A DNA stretch of 41,585 nucleotides from Streptomyces xantholiticus (GTDB taxonomy: Bacteria; Actinomycetota; Actinomycetes; Streptomycetales; Streptomycetaceae). This document shows, in pieces, positions 33,052 to 41,556 of this stretch (positions are counted from its first letter, which is position 1; every line of letters starts with the position of its first letter). The translations under genes and the position numbers were made by a program. Below the pieces are notes generated by a model. That model made no database searches. It was not told the origin of the DNA and was given only the letters and a program-made list of their open reading frames with translations. Location: the NCBI RefSeq assembly GCF_014651015.1, contig NZ_BMWB01000031.1, forward strand, positions 1 through 41,585, written 5' to 3'.

Positions 33052-33992
33052 CCGAGCCGACCGCCCCGCTGAAGGGCAAGAAGATCCTGGTCACCGGCGG
33101 CACCGGTCAGGTCGCCCGGCCGGTGGCCGAGTCCCTGGCCGAGCACAACGAGGTCTGGTGCCTCGGCCGCTTCGGCGCACCCGGCGTCGAGCGGGAACTG
33201 GCCGCACGCGGGATCACCACCTGGCGCTGGGACATGGACGACCTCTCGGGCGACGGCCTGGGGGGCGTCCCCGAGGACTTCACCCATGTCATCCACTCCG
33301 CCGTACGCCGCGGCGAGGACGGCGACTTCAACGCCGCGGTCGAGGTCAACGCCGTCGCCGCCGGCCGGCTGATGACGCACTGCCGCACCGCGGAGGCGTT
33401 CCTGTTCGTCTCGACGGGCGCCCTGTACGCACGGCAGACGCTGGATCACCGTTACACGGAGACCGACCCGGTCGACGGCGTGGCCGACTGGCTGCCGGCG
33501 TACCCGGTCGGCAAGATCGCGACCGAGGGCGCGGTAAGGGCCTTCGCCCGCGTGCTGGACCTGCCCACCACGATCGCACGGCTCAACATCGCCTACGGTC
33601 CGGGCGGTTACGGCGGCGTGCCGATGCTGTACTTCAGGCGCATGCTCGCCGGCGAGCCGATCCCGGTGCCCCTCGACGGCCAGAACTGGTGCTCGCTGCT
33701 GCACACCGACGACCTGGTGGCGCAGGTGCCCGCGCTCTGGCGGGCCGCCACCACGCCGGCGAGGCTGGTGAACTGGGGCGGCGACGAACCGGTCGGCATC
33801 ACCGACTGCATCCGCCACATGGAGGCGCTCACCGGCGTCGAGGCGAAGCTCGTACCGAGCGAAGTGACCCGGGAGACCTACCAGTTCGATCCCACGCTGC
33901 GCAGGGAGCTGACCGGACCGTGCACGGTCGGCTGGCGCGACGGCATCCGCCGCACCCTCGAAAGCCTGTACCCCGAGCACGTCAACCGGTGA
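33048..33992 (+). CDS. NAD(P)-dependent epimerase/dehydratase-family reductase (TerB-like)
   Basis: A 314-residue extended-SDR protein with Rossmann motif TGGTGQVA, catalytic-type STGALYAR and YPVGK, and YGPGGYGG in the substrate region. Its ATG overlaps the synthetase stop (ATGA), so the two act in one pathway. In terfestatin biosynthesis an enzyme of this family (TerB) reduces the terphenyl quinone before dehydration. That role is assigned here from gene order and family. Confidence 0.82.
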   Translation: MTEPTAPLKGKKILVTGGTGQVARPVAESLAEHNEVWCLGRFGAPGVERELAARGITTWRWDMDDLSGDGLGGVPEDFTHVIHSAVRRGEDGDFNAAVEVNAVAAGRLMTHCRTAEAFLFVSTGALYARQTLDHRYTETDPVDGVADWLPAYPVGKIATEGAVRAFARVLDLPTTIARLNIAYGPGGYGGVPMLYFRRMLAGEPIPVPLDGQNWCSLLHTDDLVAQVPALWRAATTPARLVNWGGDEPVGITDCIRHMEALTGVEAKLVPSEVTRETYQFDPTLRRELTGPCTVGWRDGIRRTLESLYPEHVNR

Positions 33993-34007
33993 GGATGAGG
34001 AAACTCC

Positions 34008-34508
34008 ATGCAGACCGCGTCACTGCCCCGTACGCCGACCGGTGCACAGCCCGGCCCGGCGGTGTCCGCCGGGACCTCCCCCGAGACGGACAGCGCGCCC
34101 CGGCTTCCCGGGCGAAGCGCCCATCTCGATCTGATCCAGCGCGCCTACCGGGCCTTCGGCTCGCGGGACGTGGCGGCGCTGCTGGAGACCCTCGCACCCG
34201 ACGTGGAGTGGATCCACCCCGACGGAATGGCCGCTTACGGGCTGGGCGGTACGAAGCACGGACACGCCGGTGTCAGGGAATTCCTCTCCCATGTGCCGAA
34301 CGTGCTGGGCGGCATGCGTCTGCAGCCCGAGGAGTTCGTGCAGTCGGGGGACCGGGTGGTGGTCTTCGGAACGCGGCAGGTGACATCCAGACGCGGCCGT
34401 ACCGAGACCCTGTCGTTCGTGCACTCCTGGACGCTGAGCGGGGGCAAGGCCGTGCGCATGGAGGACATCTTCGACACAGCTGCCTTCCACCGCCTGATCG
34501 AAAGCTGA
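34008..34508 (+). CDS. NTF2/SnoaL-like protein, probable terphenyl dehydratase (TerC-like)
   Basis: A 166-residue protein: a disordered Pro/Thr/Ser-rich N-terminal ~38 residues, then an NTF2-like cone fold (LIQRAYRAFGSRDVAALLE, DVEWIHPDGM, VVVFGTRQVTSR, TLSFVHSWTLSGGKAVRMED). 15 bases behind the reductase, with GATGAGGAAAC upstream. NTF2-like TerC is the dehydratase partner of TerB in p-terphenyl formation. The same family also includes SnoaL cyclases, so the reaction is inferred from the trio. Confidence 0.8.
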   Translation: MQTASLPRTPTGAQPGPAVSAGTSPETDSAPRLPGRSAHLDLIQRAYRAFGSRDVAALLETLAPDVEWIHPDGMAAYGLGGTKHGHAGVREFLSHVPNVLGGMRLQPEEFVQSGDRVVVFGTRQVTSRRGRTETLSFVHSWTLSGGKAVRMEDIFDTAAFHRLIES

Positions 34509-34535
34509 CGACGCCCGCTCCGCCGTGCCCGGGTG

Positions 34536-35489
34536 CTATCGGGTCCCCGGCTCCGGCCGTGCCGCCGCGGCACCCGGTGCGAGAGCCTCGGCCGCCACCC
34601 GCACCGCGTCGAGGACGGCAGCGACCGCGGGCCGGGTCAGGGCTCCGCGCCGGACCACCAGGGACAGCCGCCGGACGAGCTCGGGCTCGGCCACGGGGAT
34701 GCGGCGCACCGGGTAGCCGGGGCGGGCCGGCACGAGGTCCGGCACCAGGGCAACGCCCCAGCCGAGGGACACCAGTCCGAGAGCGGCCTGCATGTCGCCG
34801 GTGTCGGCCACCACATCGGGAGCGAACCCCGCCGCCGCGCAGGCGTGCAGCGCCAGCCTGCCGAGTCCCGAGCCGGGATCGAGGATCCACTGCCGATGAG
34901 CGAATCCAACGAGCCCCACCGGGCCGGAACCCGCGGCCGTCGCGTCGTCCGGGGCGACCGCGATCCGCACCGGGTCGTCCGCGATCGGTTCCTCGTGCAG
35001 TCCCGGGACGGGCTTCTCCGGGACCTGGTCGTAACGGGCCGCCATGACCACGTCCAGCCGTCCGAGCCGGACCGCCTCGCGGCCCTCGGACGCGGCAACA
35101 CCGTGCAGGGTGATCCTCAGGTCGGGGTGCTCGGCACGCAGACGGGTCAGGGCGGGCACCAGCAGCGCGGGCCCCTCGTGGAACGGCACACCGACCCGTA
35201 GTTCCCCGACGACGTCGCCGGTCACGGCCAGCAGCACGGACTCGGCCGCCTCCAGCCTCTCCAGGATCCGCTCCGTATGTTCTACGAGGGCCCGGCCCGC
35301 CACCGTGAGACCGGCCCGCCGGCTCCCCCGGTCGACCAGCGCGACACCTGTCTCGGCCTCCAGCGCGGACAACTGCTGCGAGACGGCCGAGCGTGTGTAG
35401 TTCAACGCCTGTGCCGCCGCGGCGATGGAACCGGACGCCTCCACCTCGCGCAGCAGCACCAGTTTCCGTATGTCGAGCACCGTCCGCAC
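34536..35489 (-). CDS. LysR-family transcriptional regulator
   Basis: A 317-residue LysR regulator. Winged HTH: LDIRKLVLLREVEASGSIAA, ALNYTRSAVSQQLSALE. The periplasmic-binding-like effector domain runs from GELRVGVPFHEG to VALVPDLVPARPGYPVRRI. GTG 35489 is used as start; GTG 35480, directly before LDIRKL, is equally plausible, and the open frame extends further without homology. Divergent from the azoreductase gene, with a LysR box in the gap. Confidence 0.92.
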   Translation of the reverse strand: MRTVLDIRKLVLLREVEASGSIAAAAQALNYTRSAVSQQLSALEAETGVALVDRGSRRAGLTVAGRALVEHTERILERLEAAESVLLAVTGDVVGELRVGVPFHEGPALLVPALTRLRAEHPDLRITLHGVAASEGREAVRLGRLDVVMAARYDQVPEKPVPGLHEEPIADDPVRIAVAPDDATAAGSGPVGLVGFAHRQWILDPGSGLGRLALHACAAAGFAPDVVADTGDMQAALGLVSLGWGVALVPDLVPARPGYPVRRIPVAEPELVRRLSLVVRRGALTRPAVAAVLDAVRVAAEALAPGAAAARPEPGTR

Positions 35490-35551
35490 CGTCACTTCTT
35501 CTAACGCCGGCTGTCGTCGACCGTCACGCCAACATACGGGACTCACAAGCG

Positions 35552-35566
35552 ATTCACCGGTTGAAT
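35552..35566. promoter_or_regulatory. LysR-type T-N11-A box
   Basis: ATTCA-CCGGT-TGAAT contains the T-N11-A core inside a perfect dyad of five-base arms. It lies 62 bases from the LysR start and 42 bases before the azoreductase ATG, the usual arrangement for a LysR regulator and its divergent target. Confidence 0.6.
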
Positions 35567-35608
35567 GACAAGGCCCCCTGCCCGATTCCTCCTAGATGGG
35601 GTTCTCGC

Positions 35609-36280
35609 ATGCCAACGCTGCTCCACCTCGACTCCAGCGCCCGTCCGGAGTCCGTGTCACGTCAGGTCTCGGCGGAGTTCGCCGCAGCCTGGCGAACGGC
35701 CAACCCGACGGGTACGCACATCCACCGCGACCTCACCGCGGCGCCGGTGCCGCACGTCGACGCCGCACAGATCGAGGTCGTGACCCGGCTGGAGACCGCC
35801 GGCATCCGCGATCTCGGCGAGGCGCGGGACGCGGCCCTGACAGCTGAGGAGAAGGGGAGCTGGGCCCTCAGCTGGGAGCTCATCGAGGAGGTACTGGCGG
35901 CCGACACGGTGGTGATCGGGCTGCCCATGTACAACTTCTCCGTACCCTCCGCGTTCAAGGCCTGGTTCGACCGCATCGCCATCCCCCCGATGATCGTGGA
36001 CCCCGCGACCGGACAAGGACCGCTTTCCGGCAAGCGGATCGTCGTGGTGACGGCGAGAGGCGGAGCCTACGGGCCGGGTACGCCCCGCCACGGCTCCGAC
36101 TTCCAGGAGCCGTATCTGCGTGCCGCCTTCGCCATGGTGGGGCTCTGCGACGACCTGATCTTCCTGCACTCGGAAATGACCAAGTCCGGCCACGTGCCCC
36201 GGCTGGCAGCGTTCCGTGAGACCGCCGCCGGCTCACTGAAGCAGGCCGTGGAGAGCGCCCGCGCGGCCGCCCGCCGCTGA
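35609..36280 (+). CDS. FMN-dependent NADH:quinone oxidoreductase / azoreductase (AzoR family)
   Basis: A 223-residue flavodoxin-fold enzyme. It has the FMN-phosphate loop LDSSARPESVSR, GLPMYNFSVPSAFKAWFDRI (the AzoR hallmark) and VTARGGAYGPG. AzoR enzymes reduce quinones and azo compounds by two electrons and protect against thiol-reactive quinones. Control by the divergent LysR is likely. As the p-terphenyl unit next door makes quinone intermediates, a protective link is possible but not shown. Its last ~55 bases are duplicated directly downstream. Confidence 0.93.
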   Translation: MPTLLHLDSSARPESVSRQVSAEFAAAWRTANPTGTHIHRDLTAAPVPHVDAAQIEVVTRLETAGIRDLGEARDAALTAEEKGSWALSWELIEEVLAADTVVIGLPMYNFSVPSAFKAWFDRIAIPPMIVDPATGQGPLSGKRIVVVTARGGAYGPGTPRHGSDFQEPYLRAAFAMVGLCDDLIFLHSEMTKSGHVPRLAAFRETAAGSLKQAVESARAAARR

Positions 36281-36340
36281 GGGCGCCGGCTCACTGGAGC
36301 AGGCCGTGGAGGGCGCCGGCGAGGGGCGCCCGCGGCTGAG
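36227..36340 (+). repeat. Imperfect tandem duplication of azoreductase 3' end
   Basis: GCCGGCTCACTGAAGCAGG starts at 36227 and GCCGGCTCACTGGAGCAGG at 36285, a 58-base period. Both units run on with CCGTGGAG and end in a CTGAG that includes the stop codon in the first copy. The second unit is non-coding and has drifted. Confidence 0.75.
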
Positions 36341-36405
36341 TCGGCGGCCGAGGGCGGAGCGGCCCTGCCTGGCCATCCTGGGGAGGAAGCTGGCAGGATC
36401 GCGCC

Positions 36406-37413
36406 ATGCTCTCGGCGCCCCCGGTCCTTTCCCGCCTCGGCCGCCGCCGCGCCCTGCAGGGTGCCGCGGCGGTCCTGGTGGTCCTCGGACTGCTGCTGTG
36501 GTGGCTGCTGCCCTTCGGGCAGACGTCACCGAGCGGGAAGCTGACGCTGAGCACCGGATCACACAGCGGCGTCTACCAGCGCTACGGGGTCCTGCTGAAG
36601 GACGCCCTGGCCCGGGACATGCCGGACGTGGAGATAGACCTGCGCACCAGCGAGGGCTCCCAGCAGAACCTGGAGCGGGTGGCGTCCGGGGAGGCCGACT
36701 TCACCATCGCCACCGCCGACGCGGTCGCCAAGTACAAGCGGCAGCGGCTCGCGGGAGCCGATCGGCTGCGCGGCTGCGCCCGGCTGTACGACGACTACGT
36801 CCAGCTCGTCGTGCCGAAGAACTCGCCGGTCGACTCGGTGCGCGACCTGCGGGGCAAAGTAGTGGGCGTCGGCCAGGACGGGTCCGGCATCCGACTGGTG
36901 GCCGACCGGCTGATGAAGGCCGCCGGACTCGACCCCGAGCAGGACATCACCCCGCTCCCCTCCGGCATCAACATGGCGCCGGGGCAGCTGGAGGAGGGCA
37001 CCGTCGACGCGTTCTTCTGGTCGGGAGGGCTGCCCACCAACACCGTGCAGGAGTTGTCGGAGCGCTTCCCGATCCGGCTGGTCGCGCTGGGACCGGAACT
37101 GGTGGCGAAGCTCCACGCGTCGGGCGACCCGACCAGCTACTACCGTTCCGCCGCGATACCGGCCGACGCCTATCCGCAGGCGCAGGGCGGGCAGACCGTC
37201 GAGACGATCGCGGTGGCGAACCTGCTGGTCACCACGGACAGGATGAGCCCGGCGCAGACCGAGGGCTTCACCCGTACGGTGATCAGGAGCCGGGATCGCA
37301 TCGGCAACACGGTGCACCCCGCACAGCTGGTGGATCTGCGGACGGCCGTCTACACGGACCCCCTGCCGCTCCACGAGGGCGCGCGCCGCTACTACCGGTC
37401 GGTCAAGCCGTGA
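36406..37413 (+). CDS. TAXI-family TRAP-type solute-binding protein
   Basis: A 335-residue protein with a positively charged start and one hydrophobic segment (ALQGAAAVLVVLGLLLWWLL, residues ~16-35) acting as signal or anchor. A TAXI domain follows: LTLSTGSHSGVYQRYG, TSEGSQQNLERVASGEADF, GVGQDGSGIRLVADRL. There is no lipobox Cys. No TRAP membrane subunits lie nearby. The neighbouring convergent two-component system suggests that the protein presents a ligand to the sensor kinase, as lone TAXI proteins beside kinases are thought to do (inferred). Confidence 0.9.
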   Translation: MLSAPPVLSRLGRRRALQGAAAVLVVLGLLLWWLLPFGQTSPSGKLTLSTGSHSGVYQRYGVLLKDALARDMPDVEIDLRTSEGSQQNLERVASGEADFTIATADAVAKYKRQRLAGADRLRGCARLYDDYVQLVVPKNSPVDSVRDLRGKVVGVGQDGSGIRLVADRLMKAAGLDPEQDITPLPSGINMAPGQLEEGTVDAFFWSGGLPTNTVQELSERFPIRLVALGPELVAKLHASGDPTSYYRSAAIPADAYPQAQGGQTVETIAVANLLVTTDRMSPAQTEGFTRTVIRSRDRIGNTVHPAQLVDLRTAVYTDPLPLHEGARRYYRSVKP

Positions 37414-37451
37414 GCCCCCTCGAACCGTGGACCCGCCGCAGGCGGTGACCG

Positions 37452-38849
37452 TCAGGTGTCGTCCGACTGCGTGCGCGGAACGGAGAGCGTCACCTGCAGA
37501 CCGTGCGGCTCATGGTGCGCGTACGCGATGGACCCGCCGCCCGCTGCGAGCAGCGCCCGCGAGATCGAGAGGCCCAGGCCGGAACCCTTCACGTTCTGGT
37601 GGTGCCCGCTGCGCCAGAAACGGTCGCCGATCCGGGACAGCTCCTCGCCGGTCAGGCCCGGCCCACGGTCGGTGACCACGATGGTCGAGGTGCTACCCCG
37701 TGACGCGGTCGTCACGGTCACCTCCTCGCCCTGCGGGGTGAACTTCAGCGCGTTGTCGATCACCGCGTCGAGCGCACTGGACAGCGCCACGGGGTCGGCC
37801 CACGCGGTGACGGCGACGACCTGCGAGGACAGCAGTACACCCTTCTCGTCGGCCAGTGGCCGCCAGGCGGCCACTCGCCCGGCCGCCAGCTCCCCGATGT
37901 CGGTGAGCCGGAGCTCCGCGGAGGCGTGCTCGGCCAGCGCCAGATCGAGCAGGTCGTCCAGGACCTGGGCGAGGCGCTTGCCCTCGGTACGTACGGAGGC
38001 GATCTCGGCGTTCCCCTCGGGAAGCTCGAGGGCGAGCAGCTCGATGCGCAGCAGCAGCGCCGCGAGCGGGTTGCGCAGTTGGTGGGAGGCGTCGGCGACG
38101 AAGGCCCGCTGTTGTTCGAGGACCTCCTCGACGTTGTCGGCCATCTCGTTGAACGAGCGGGCCAGCCGTCGTAGCTCCGGCGGCCCCCCGGCCGCCGCGA
38201 CGCGGGAGTTCATCCGCCCGGTCGCGATGTCATGGGTGGCGGCGTCCAGGACGCGTACGGGCCTGAGCACCCAGCCGGTGAGGCGGAAGGCCGCGCCGAC
38301 CGCGACGAGCATCGCCACACACTCACCTGCCACGATCAGCAGCCAGCCCCGCAGGACCCGCGAGCGCAGTTGGCCGGTGGGCGAATCGGTGAACACGACG
38401 GCGACGACGTCCCCGTCCCGTACGACGGGCGAGGCGACGACAAGCCGCTCGCCGCGCTGCCACGGCCACACCTGCGACGGGTCCTCGCTGCGCCGGCCGG
38501 TCAGCGCCTCCTGGAACGCCTCGCGGCCCTCACCCTCCGCCGGCATGTACCAGTCGCGCGGCGCACGGGCCATCACGTCGCCGTCACGGTAGAAGACGCC
38601 CGCCCTGATCCCGTACGTGTCGTGATAGCGGTCGAGCTGCTCCTGCAGCGTGGAGCGCCGCTCGTCCGGTACGGGTCCCTGGTCGGTGACGAACTGGGCG
38701 AGCGCGGCGAAGCGCACGGTGTCGTCGATGCGGTCGACGACGACCCGCTGCTGCTGCGCCGCCGCAAGGCTCACGGCCAGCGGAAAACCGAGCGCGAGCA
38801 GCACACCGGCCATGAGGACGATGAGCAGCGGAAGAAGTCGGGTACGCAC
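37452..38849 (-). CDS. Sensor histidine kinase
   Basis: A 465-residue membrane kinase: TM1 about 5-30, extracytoplasmic sensor 31-165, TM2 about 168-190, HAMP (LRPVRVLDAATHDIATGRM), HisKA with DASHQLRNPLAALLLRIE, and HATPase with DNALKF, DRGPGL and GSGLGLSIS. It phosphorylates the response regulator encoded just upstream (15 bases between genes). The ligand is unknown. Confidence 0.95.
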   Translation of the reverse strand: MRTRLLPLLIVLMAGVLLALGFPLAVSLAAAQQQRVVVDRIDDTVRFAALAQFVTDQGPVPDERRSTLQEQLDRYHDTYGIRAGVFYRDGDVMARAPRDWYMPAEGEGREAFQEALTGRRSEDPSQVWPWQRGERLVVASPVVRDGDVVAVVFTDSPTGQLRSRVLRGWLLIVAGECVAMLVAVGAAFRLTGWVLRPVRVLDAATHDIATGRMNSRVAAAGGPPELRRLARSFNEMADNVEEVLEQQRAFVADASHQLRNPLAALLLRIELLALELPEGNAEIASVRTEGKRLAQVLDDLLDLALAEHASAELRLTDIGELAAGRVAAWRPLADEKGVLLSSQVVAVTAWADPVALSSALDAVIDNALKFTPQGEEVTVTTASRGSTSTIVVTDRGPGLTGEELSRIGDRFWRSGHHQNVKGSGLGLSISRALLAAGGGSIAYAHHEPHGLQVTLSVPRTQSDDT

Positions 38850-38864
38850 CGGGGGCGGGGGGCC

Positions 38865-39572
38865 TTACGCGCCGGCGGGGGCAACGAGCCGGTAACCGAC
38901 GCCCCGCACGGTCTCGATCAGGGCGGGCATCCGGAGTTTGGAGCGCAGAGAGGCCACGTGCACCTCCAGGGTGCGGCCGGTGCCCTCCCAGTTGGTGCGC
39001 CACACCTCGCTGATGATCTGCTCGCGCCGGAAAACCACTCCGGGGCGCTGGGCGAGCAGCGCCAGCAGGTCGAACTCCTTACGGGTGAGCGGTACGGCCT
39101 CGCCGTCCACGCTGACCCTGCGGGTGGGCAGCTCGATGGTGACCGGTCCGAGTCGCAGTGCCTCGTCCGCTGCGGGCGCAGCGGTGTCGTCGCCGGTCGT
39201 GGTGCGCCGGCTGACCGCGTGGATCCGGGCCAGCAGCTCCCCGGTGTCGTACGGCTTGACCACGTAGTCGTCGGCGCCGAGGTTGAGCCCGTGGATGCGG
39301 GAGCGGACGTCGGAGCGGGCGGTCACCATGATCACGGGCGTGGAGGTGAGCTTCCTGATCTTGCCGCACACCTGGTAGCCGTCCTGGTCGGGCAGACCGA
39401 GGTCCAGCAGCACGACACCGAAGGGCGGCTTGGCCGGCTCTGTGGTCGGCAGGACGGCCCGCAGGGCCTCCTCGCCGTTTCGGGCGTGCACCACCTGGAA
39501 ACCGTGCCTGGCGAGCACCGCGGACAGGGCGGCGGCGACATGGTCGTCGTCCTCGACGAGCAGCAGCCTCAT
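38865..39572 (-). CDS. OmpR/PhoB-family response regulator
   Basis: A 235-residue response regulator. Receiver: LLLVEDDDHV, phosphoacceptor Asp in VVLLDLGLPDQDG, MVTAR, and Lys in YVVKPYD. Winged-helix DNA-binding domain from about 130 (LTRKEFDLLALLAQRPG, EVHVASLRSKL, ETVRGVGYRLV). Operon with the downstream histidine kinase. Divergent from the glutamate transporter across a 289-base gap in which TATGCT (39773-39778) is a possible -10 box toward gluA. Confidence 0.96.
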   Translation of the reverse strand: MRLLLVEDDDHVAAALSAVLARHGFQVVHARNGEEALRAVLPTTEPAKPPFGVVLLDLGLPDQDGYQVCGKIRKLTSTPVIMVTARSDVRSRIHGLNLGADDYVVKPYDTGELLARIHAVSRRTTTGDDTAAPAADEALRLGPVTIELPTRRVSVDGEAVPLTRKEFDLLALLAQRPGVVFRREQIISEVWRTNWEGTGRTLEVHVASLRSKLRMPALIETVRGVGYRLVAPAGA

Positions 39573-39861
39573 GGCCCCCCTCCGGTCGTGTGGTGTTCGT
39601 GGTGCGGTCGCGTGGCGTAGTCCGGTCCGTTCCGTGACACACCCCAGGGCATCAAGTCGGATCTACCGGCGCACAGTCAAGAGGCATCGGGGCACCGGAT
39701 GGTTCCGTTATCCACCCGGTATCGCAGTGCACCATCCCGTTCACGCATAGTGTCCGCATGAGGCCGGATCGTTATGCTCAATTTCCCCTCAGATGTAATG
39801 ACGCTGGTCGCAGCGCGTGACTAAGGTCCCTCCCAACCGAGGAGGACGGAGCAAGAAGCCG

Positions 39862-40644
39862 ATGAGCGGAGTGTCAGTGACCAAGGACGCCGAGGACACG
39901 GTGCCCACGGCCGATCTGGTCGTGCTGAGCAACGTGAACAAGCACTTCGGCGCGTTGCATGTGCTCCAGGACATCGACCTGACCATCGCCCGGGGCGAGG
40001 TCGTGGTCGTCATCGGACCCTCCGGGTCCGGAAAGTCCACGCTGTGCCGCACCATCAACCGCCTGGAGACGGTCGACTCCGGCTCGATCTCGATCGACGG
40101 CAAGCCGCTGCCGCACGAGGGCAAGGAACTCGCCCGGCTGCGTGCGGATGTCGGCATGGTCTTCCAGTCGTTCAACCTCTTCGCGCACAAGACCGTGCTG
40201 GAGAACGTGACGCTGGGGCAGACAAAGGTACGCAAGGCCGACAAGAAGGCCGCGGAGACGAAGGCCCGGGCCCTGCTCGACCGAGTGGGCGTCGGTGCAC
40301 AGGCCGACAAGTACCCCGCGCAGCTCTCCGGCGGCCAGCAGCAGCGTGTGGCGATCGCCCGGGCGCTGGCGATGGACCCGAAGGTCATGCTCTTCGACGA
40401 GCCGACGTCGGCGCTCGACCCCGAGATGATCAACGAGGTCCTCGAGGTCATGCAGCAGCTCGCGCGTGACGGGATGACAATGGTGGTCGTCACACACGAG
40501 ATGGGCTTCGCCCGGTCCGCCGCCAACCGGGTCGTGTTCATGGCGGACGGCAAGATCGTCGAAGAGGCGTCGCCCGAGGAGTTCTTCAGCAATCCTCGCA
40601 GCGACCGTGCCAAGGACTTCCTGTCGAAGATCCTTCACCACTGA
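39862..40644 (+). CDS. gluA: Glutamate ABC transporter ATP-binding protein
   Basis: A 260-residue ABC ATPase of the polar-amino-acid class: Walker A GPSGSGKST, Q-loop MVFQSFNLFAHKTVLENV, signature LSGGQQQRVAIARAL, Walker B VMLFDEPTSALDPE and H-loop VVTHEMGFA. NKHFGALHVLQDIDLT is typical of GluA-type subunits. GGAGG lies 17 bases before ATG 39862, a rather long spacing; GTG 39871 or 39877 are alternatives. The next gene is the matching binding protein. Confidence 0.95.
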   Translation: MSGVSVTKDAEDTVPTADLVVLSNVNKHFGALHVLQDIDLTIARGEVVVVIGPSGSGKSTLCRTINRLETVDSGSISIDGKPLPHEGKELARLRADVGMVFQSFNLFAHKTVLENVTLGQTKVRKADKKAAETKARALLDRVGVGAQADKYPAQLSGGQQQRVAIARALAMDPKVMLFDEPTSALDPEMINEVLEVMQQLARDGMTMVVVTHEMGFARSAANRVVFMADGKIVEEASPEEFFSNPRSDRAKDFLSKILHH

Positions 40645-40649
40645 GTCCT

Positions 40650-40695
40650 GGATCAGCTGATCCCACACTTCGCGTCTGATCCAACACTTCGCGTC
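40650..40695 (+). repeat. Palindrome plus tandem 18-mer between gluA and gluB
   Basis: GGATCAGCTGATCC (40650-40663) is a perfect 14-base palindrome. It overlaps the first of two direct repeats, GATCC(C/A)ACACTTCGCGTC, at 40659-40676 and 40678-40695 (one mismatch, 19-base period). It fills most of the 72-base gap and may be an operator or an mRNA processing/stability element. Confidence 0.7.
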
Positions 40696-40716
40696 AACTC
40701 TAGGGAAGTCATCATC

Positions 40717-41556
40717 ATGAAGCTTCGTAAGGTCACCGCCGCTTCGGCCACCGTCCTCGCGCTCGCCCTGTCGGCCACGGCCTGCGGCTCCGACAGCGGC
40801 AAGGACACCGGCTCGGGCGACGGTGGCGACAAGAAGATCACCGTCGGCATCAAGTACGACCAGCCGGGCCTCGGTCTGAAGACCCCGGACGGATTCACCG
40901 GCTTCGACGTCGATGTCGCCAAGTACGTCGCCAAGGAGCTCGGTTACGCCGAGGGCGACATCGAGTTCAAGGAGACGAAGAGCGCCGACCGCGAGACCGC
41001 GCTGGCCCGTGGCGACGTGGACTTCATCACCGCCACGTACTCGATCACCGACGAGCGCAAGCAGAAGGTCGACTTCGCCGGCCCGTACCTCCTCGCCCAC
41101 CAGGACCTGCTGATCCGTGCCGATGACAACGTCACCAAGGGCGAGGACCTCAACGGCAAGAAGCTCTGCTCGGTCGTCGGCTCCACGTCCGCTCAGAACG
41201 TGAAGAAGGACTTCGCCCCGAAGGCCCAGCTGCAGGAGGTCGGCACGTACTCGGAGTGCCTCAACGGACTTCAGAGCGGCGCCGTCGACGCGCTGACCAC
41301 GGACGACTCGATCCTCGCCGGTTACGCCGCCCAGGAGCAGTACAAGGGCAAGTTCAAGCTCGCCGGCCTCAAGCTGAGCAACGAGAACTACGGCATCGGC
41401 GTGAAGAAGGGCGACAAGGAGATGGTCGACAAGATCAACGCCGCCCTCGAGAAGATGGTCAAGGACAAGGCTTGGAACAAGGCCGTGACGGACAACTTCG
41501 GTCCGGCCAACTACAAGAACGAGCCCGCCCCGGAGATCGGCAACATCGTCAAGTGA
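40717..41556 (+). CDS. gluB: Glutamate ABC transporter substrate-binding lipoprotein
   Basis: A 279-residue binding protein: lipoprotein signal of about 22 residues ending ALSATAC, a Gly/Asp/Ser-rich linker, then an SBP family 3 domain with ITVGIKYDQPGLGLK, FTGFDVDVAKYVAKELGY, ATYSITDERKQKVDFAGPY and CSVVGSTSAQN. It captures glutamate (family assignment) for the gluA-powered permease, whose membrane genes should lie beyond the right edge. GGGAAG precedes the ATG. Confidence 0.95.
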   Translation: MKLRKVTAASATVLALALSATACGSDSGKDTGSGDGGDKKITVGIKYDQPGLGLKTPDGFTGFDVDVAKYVAKELGYAEGDIEFKETKSADRETALARGDVDFITATYSITDERKQKVDFAGPYLLAHQDLLIRADDNVTKGEDLNGKKLCSVVGSTSAQNVKKDFAPKAQLQEVGTYSECLNGLQSGAVDALTTDDSILAGYAAQEQYKGKFKLAGLKLSNENYGIGVKKGDKEMVDKINAALEKMVKDKAWNKAVTDNFGPANYKNEPAPEIGNIVK

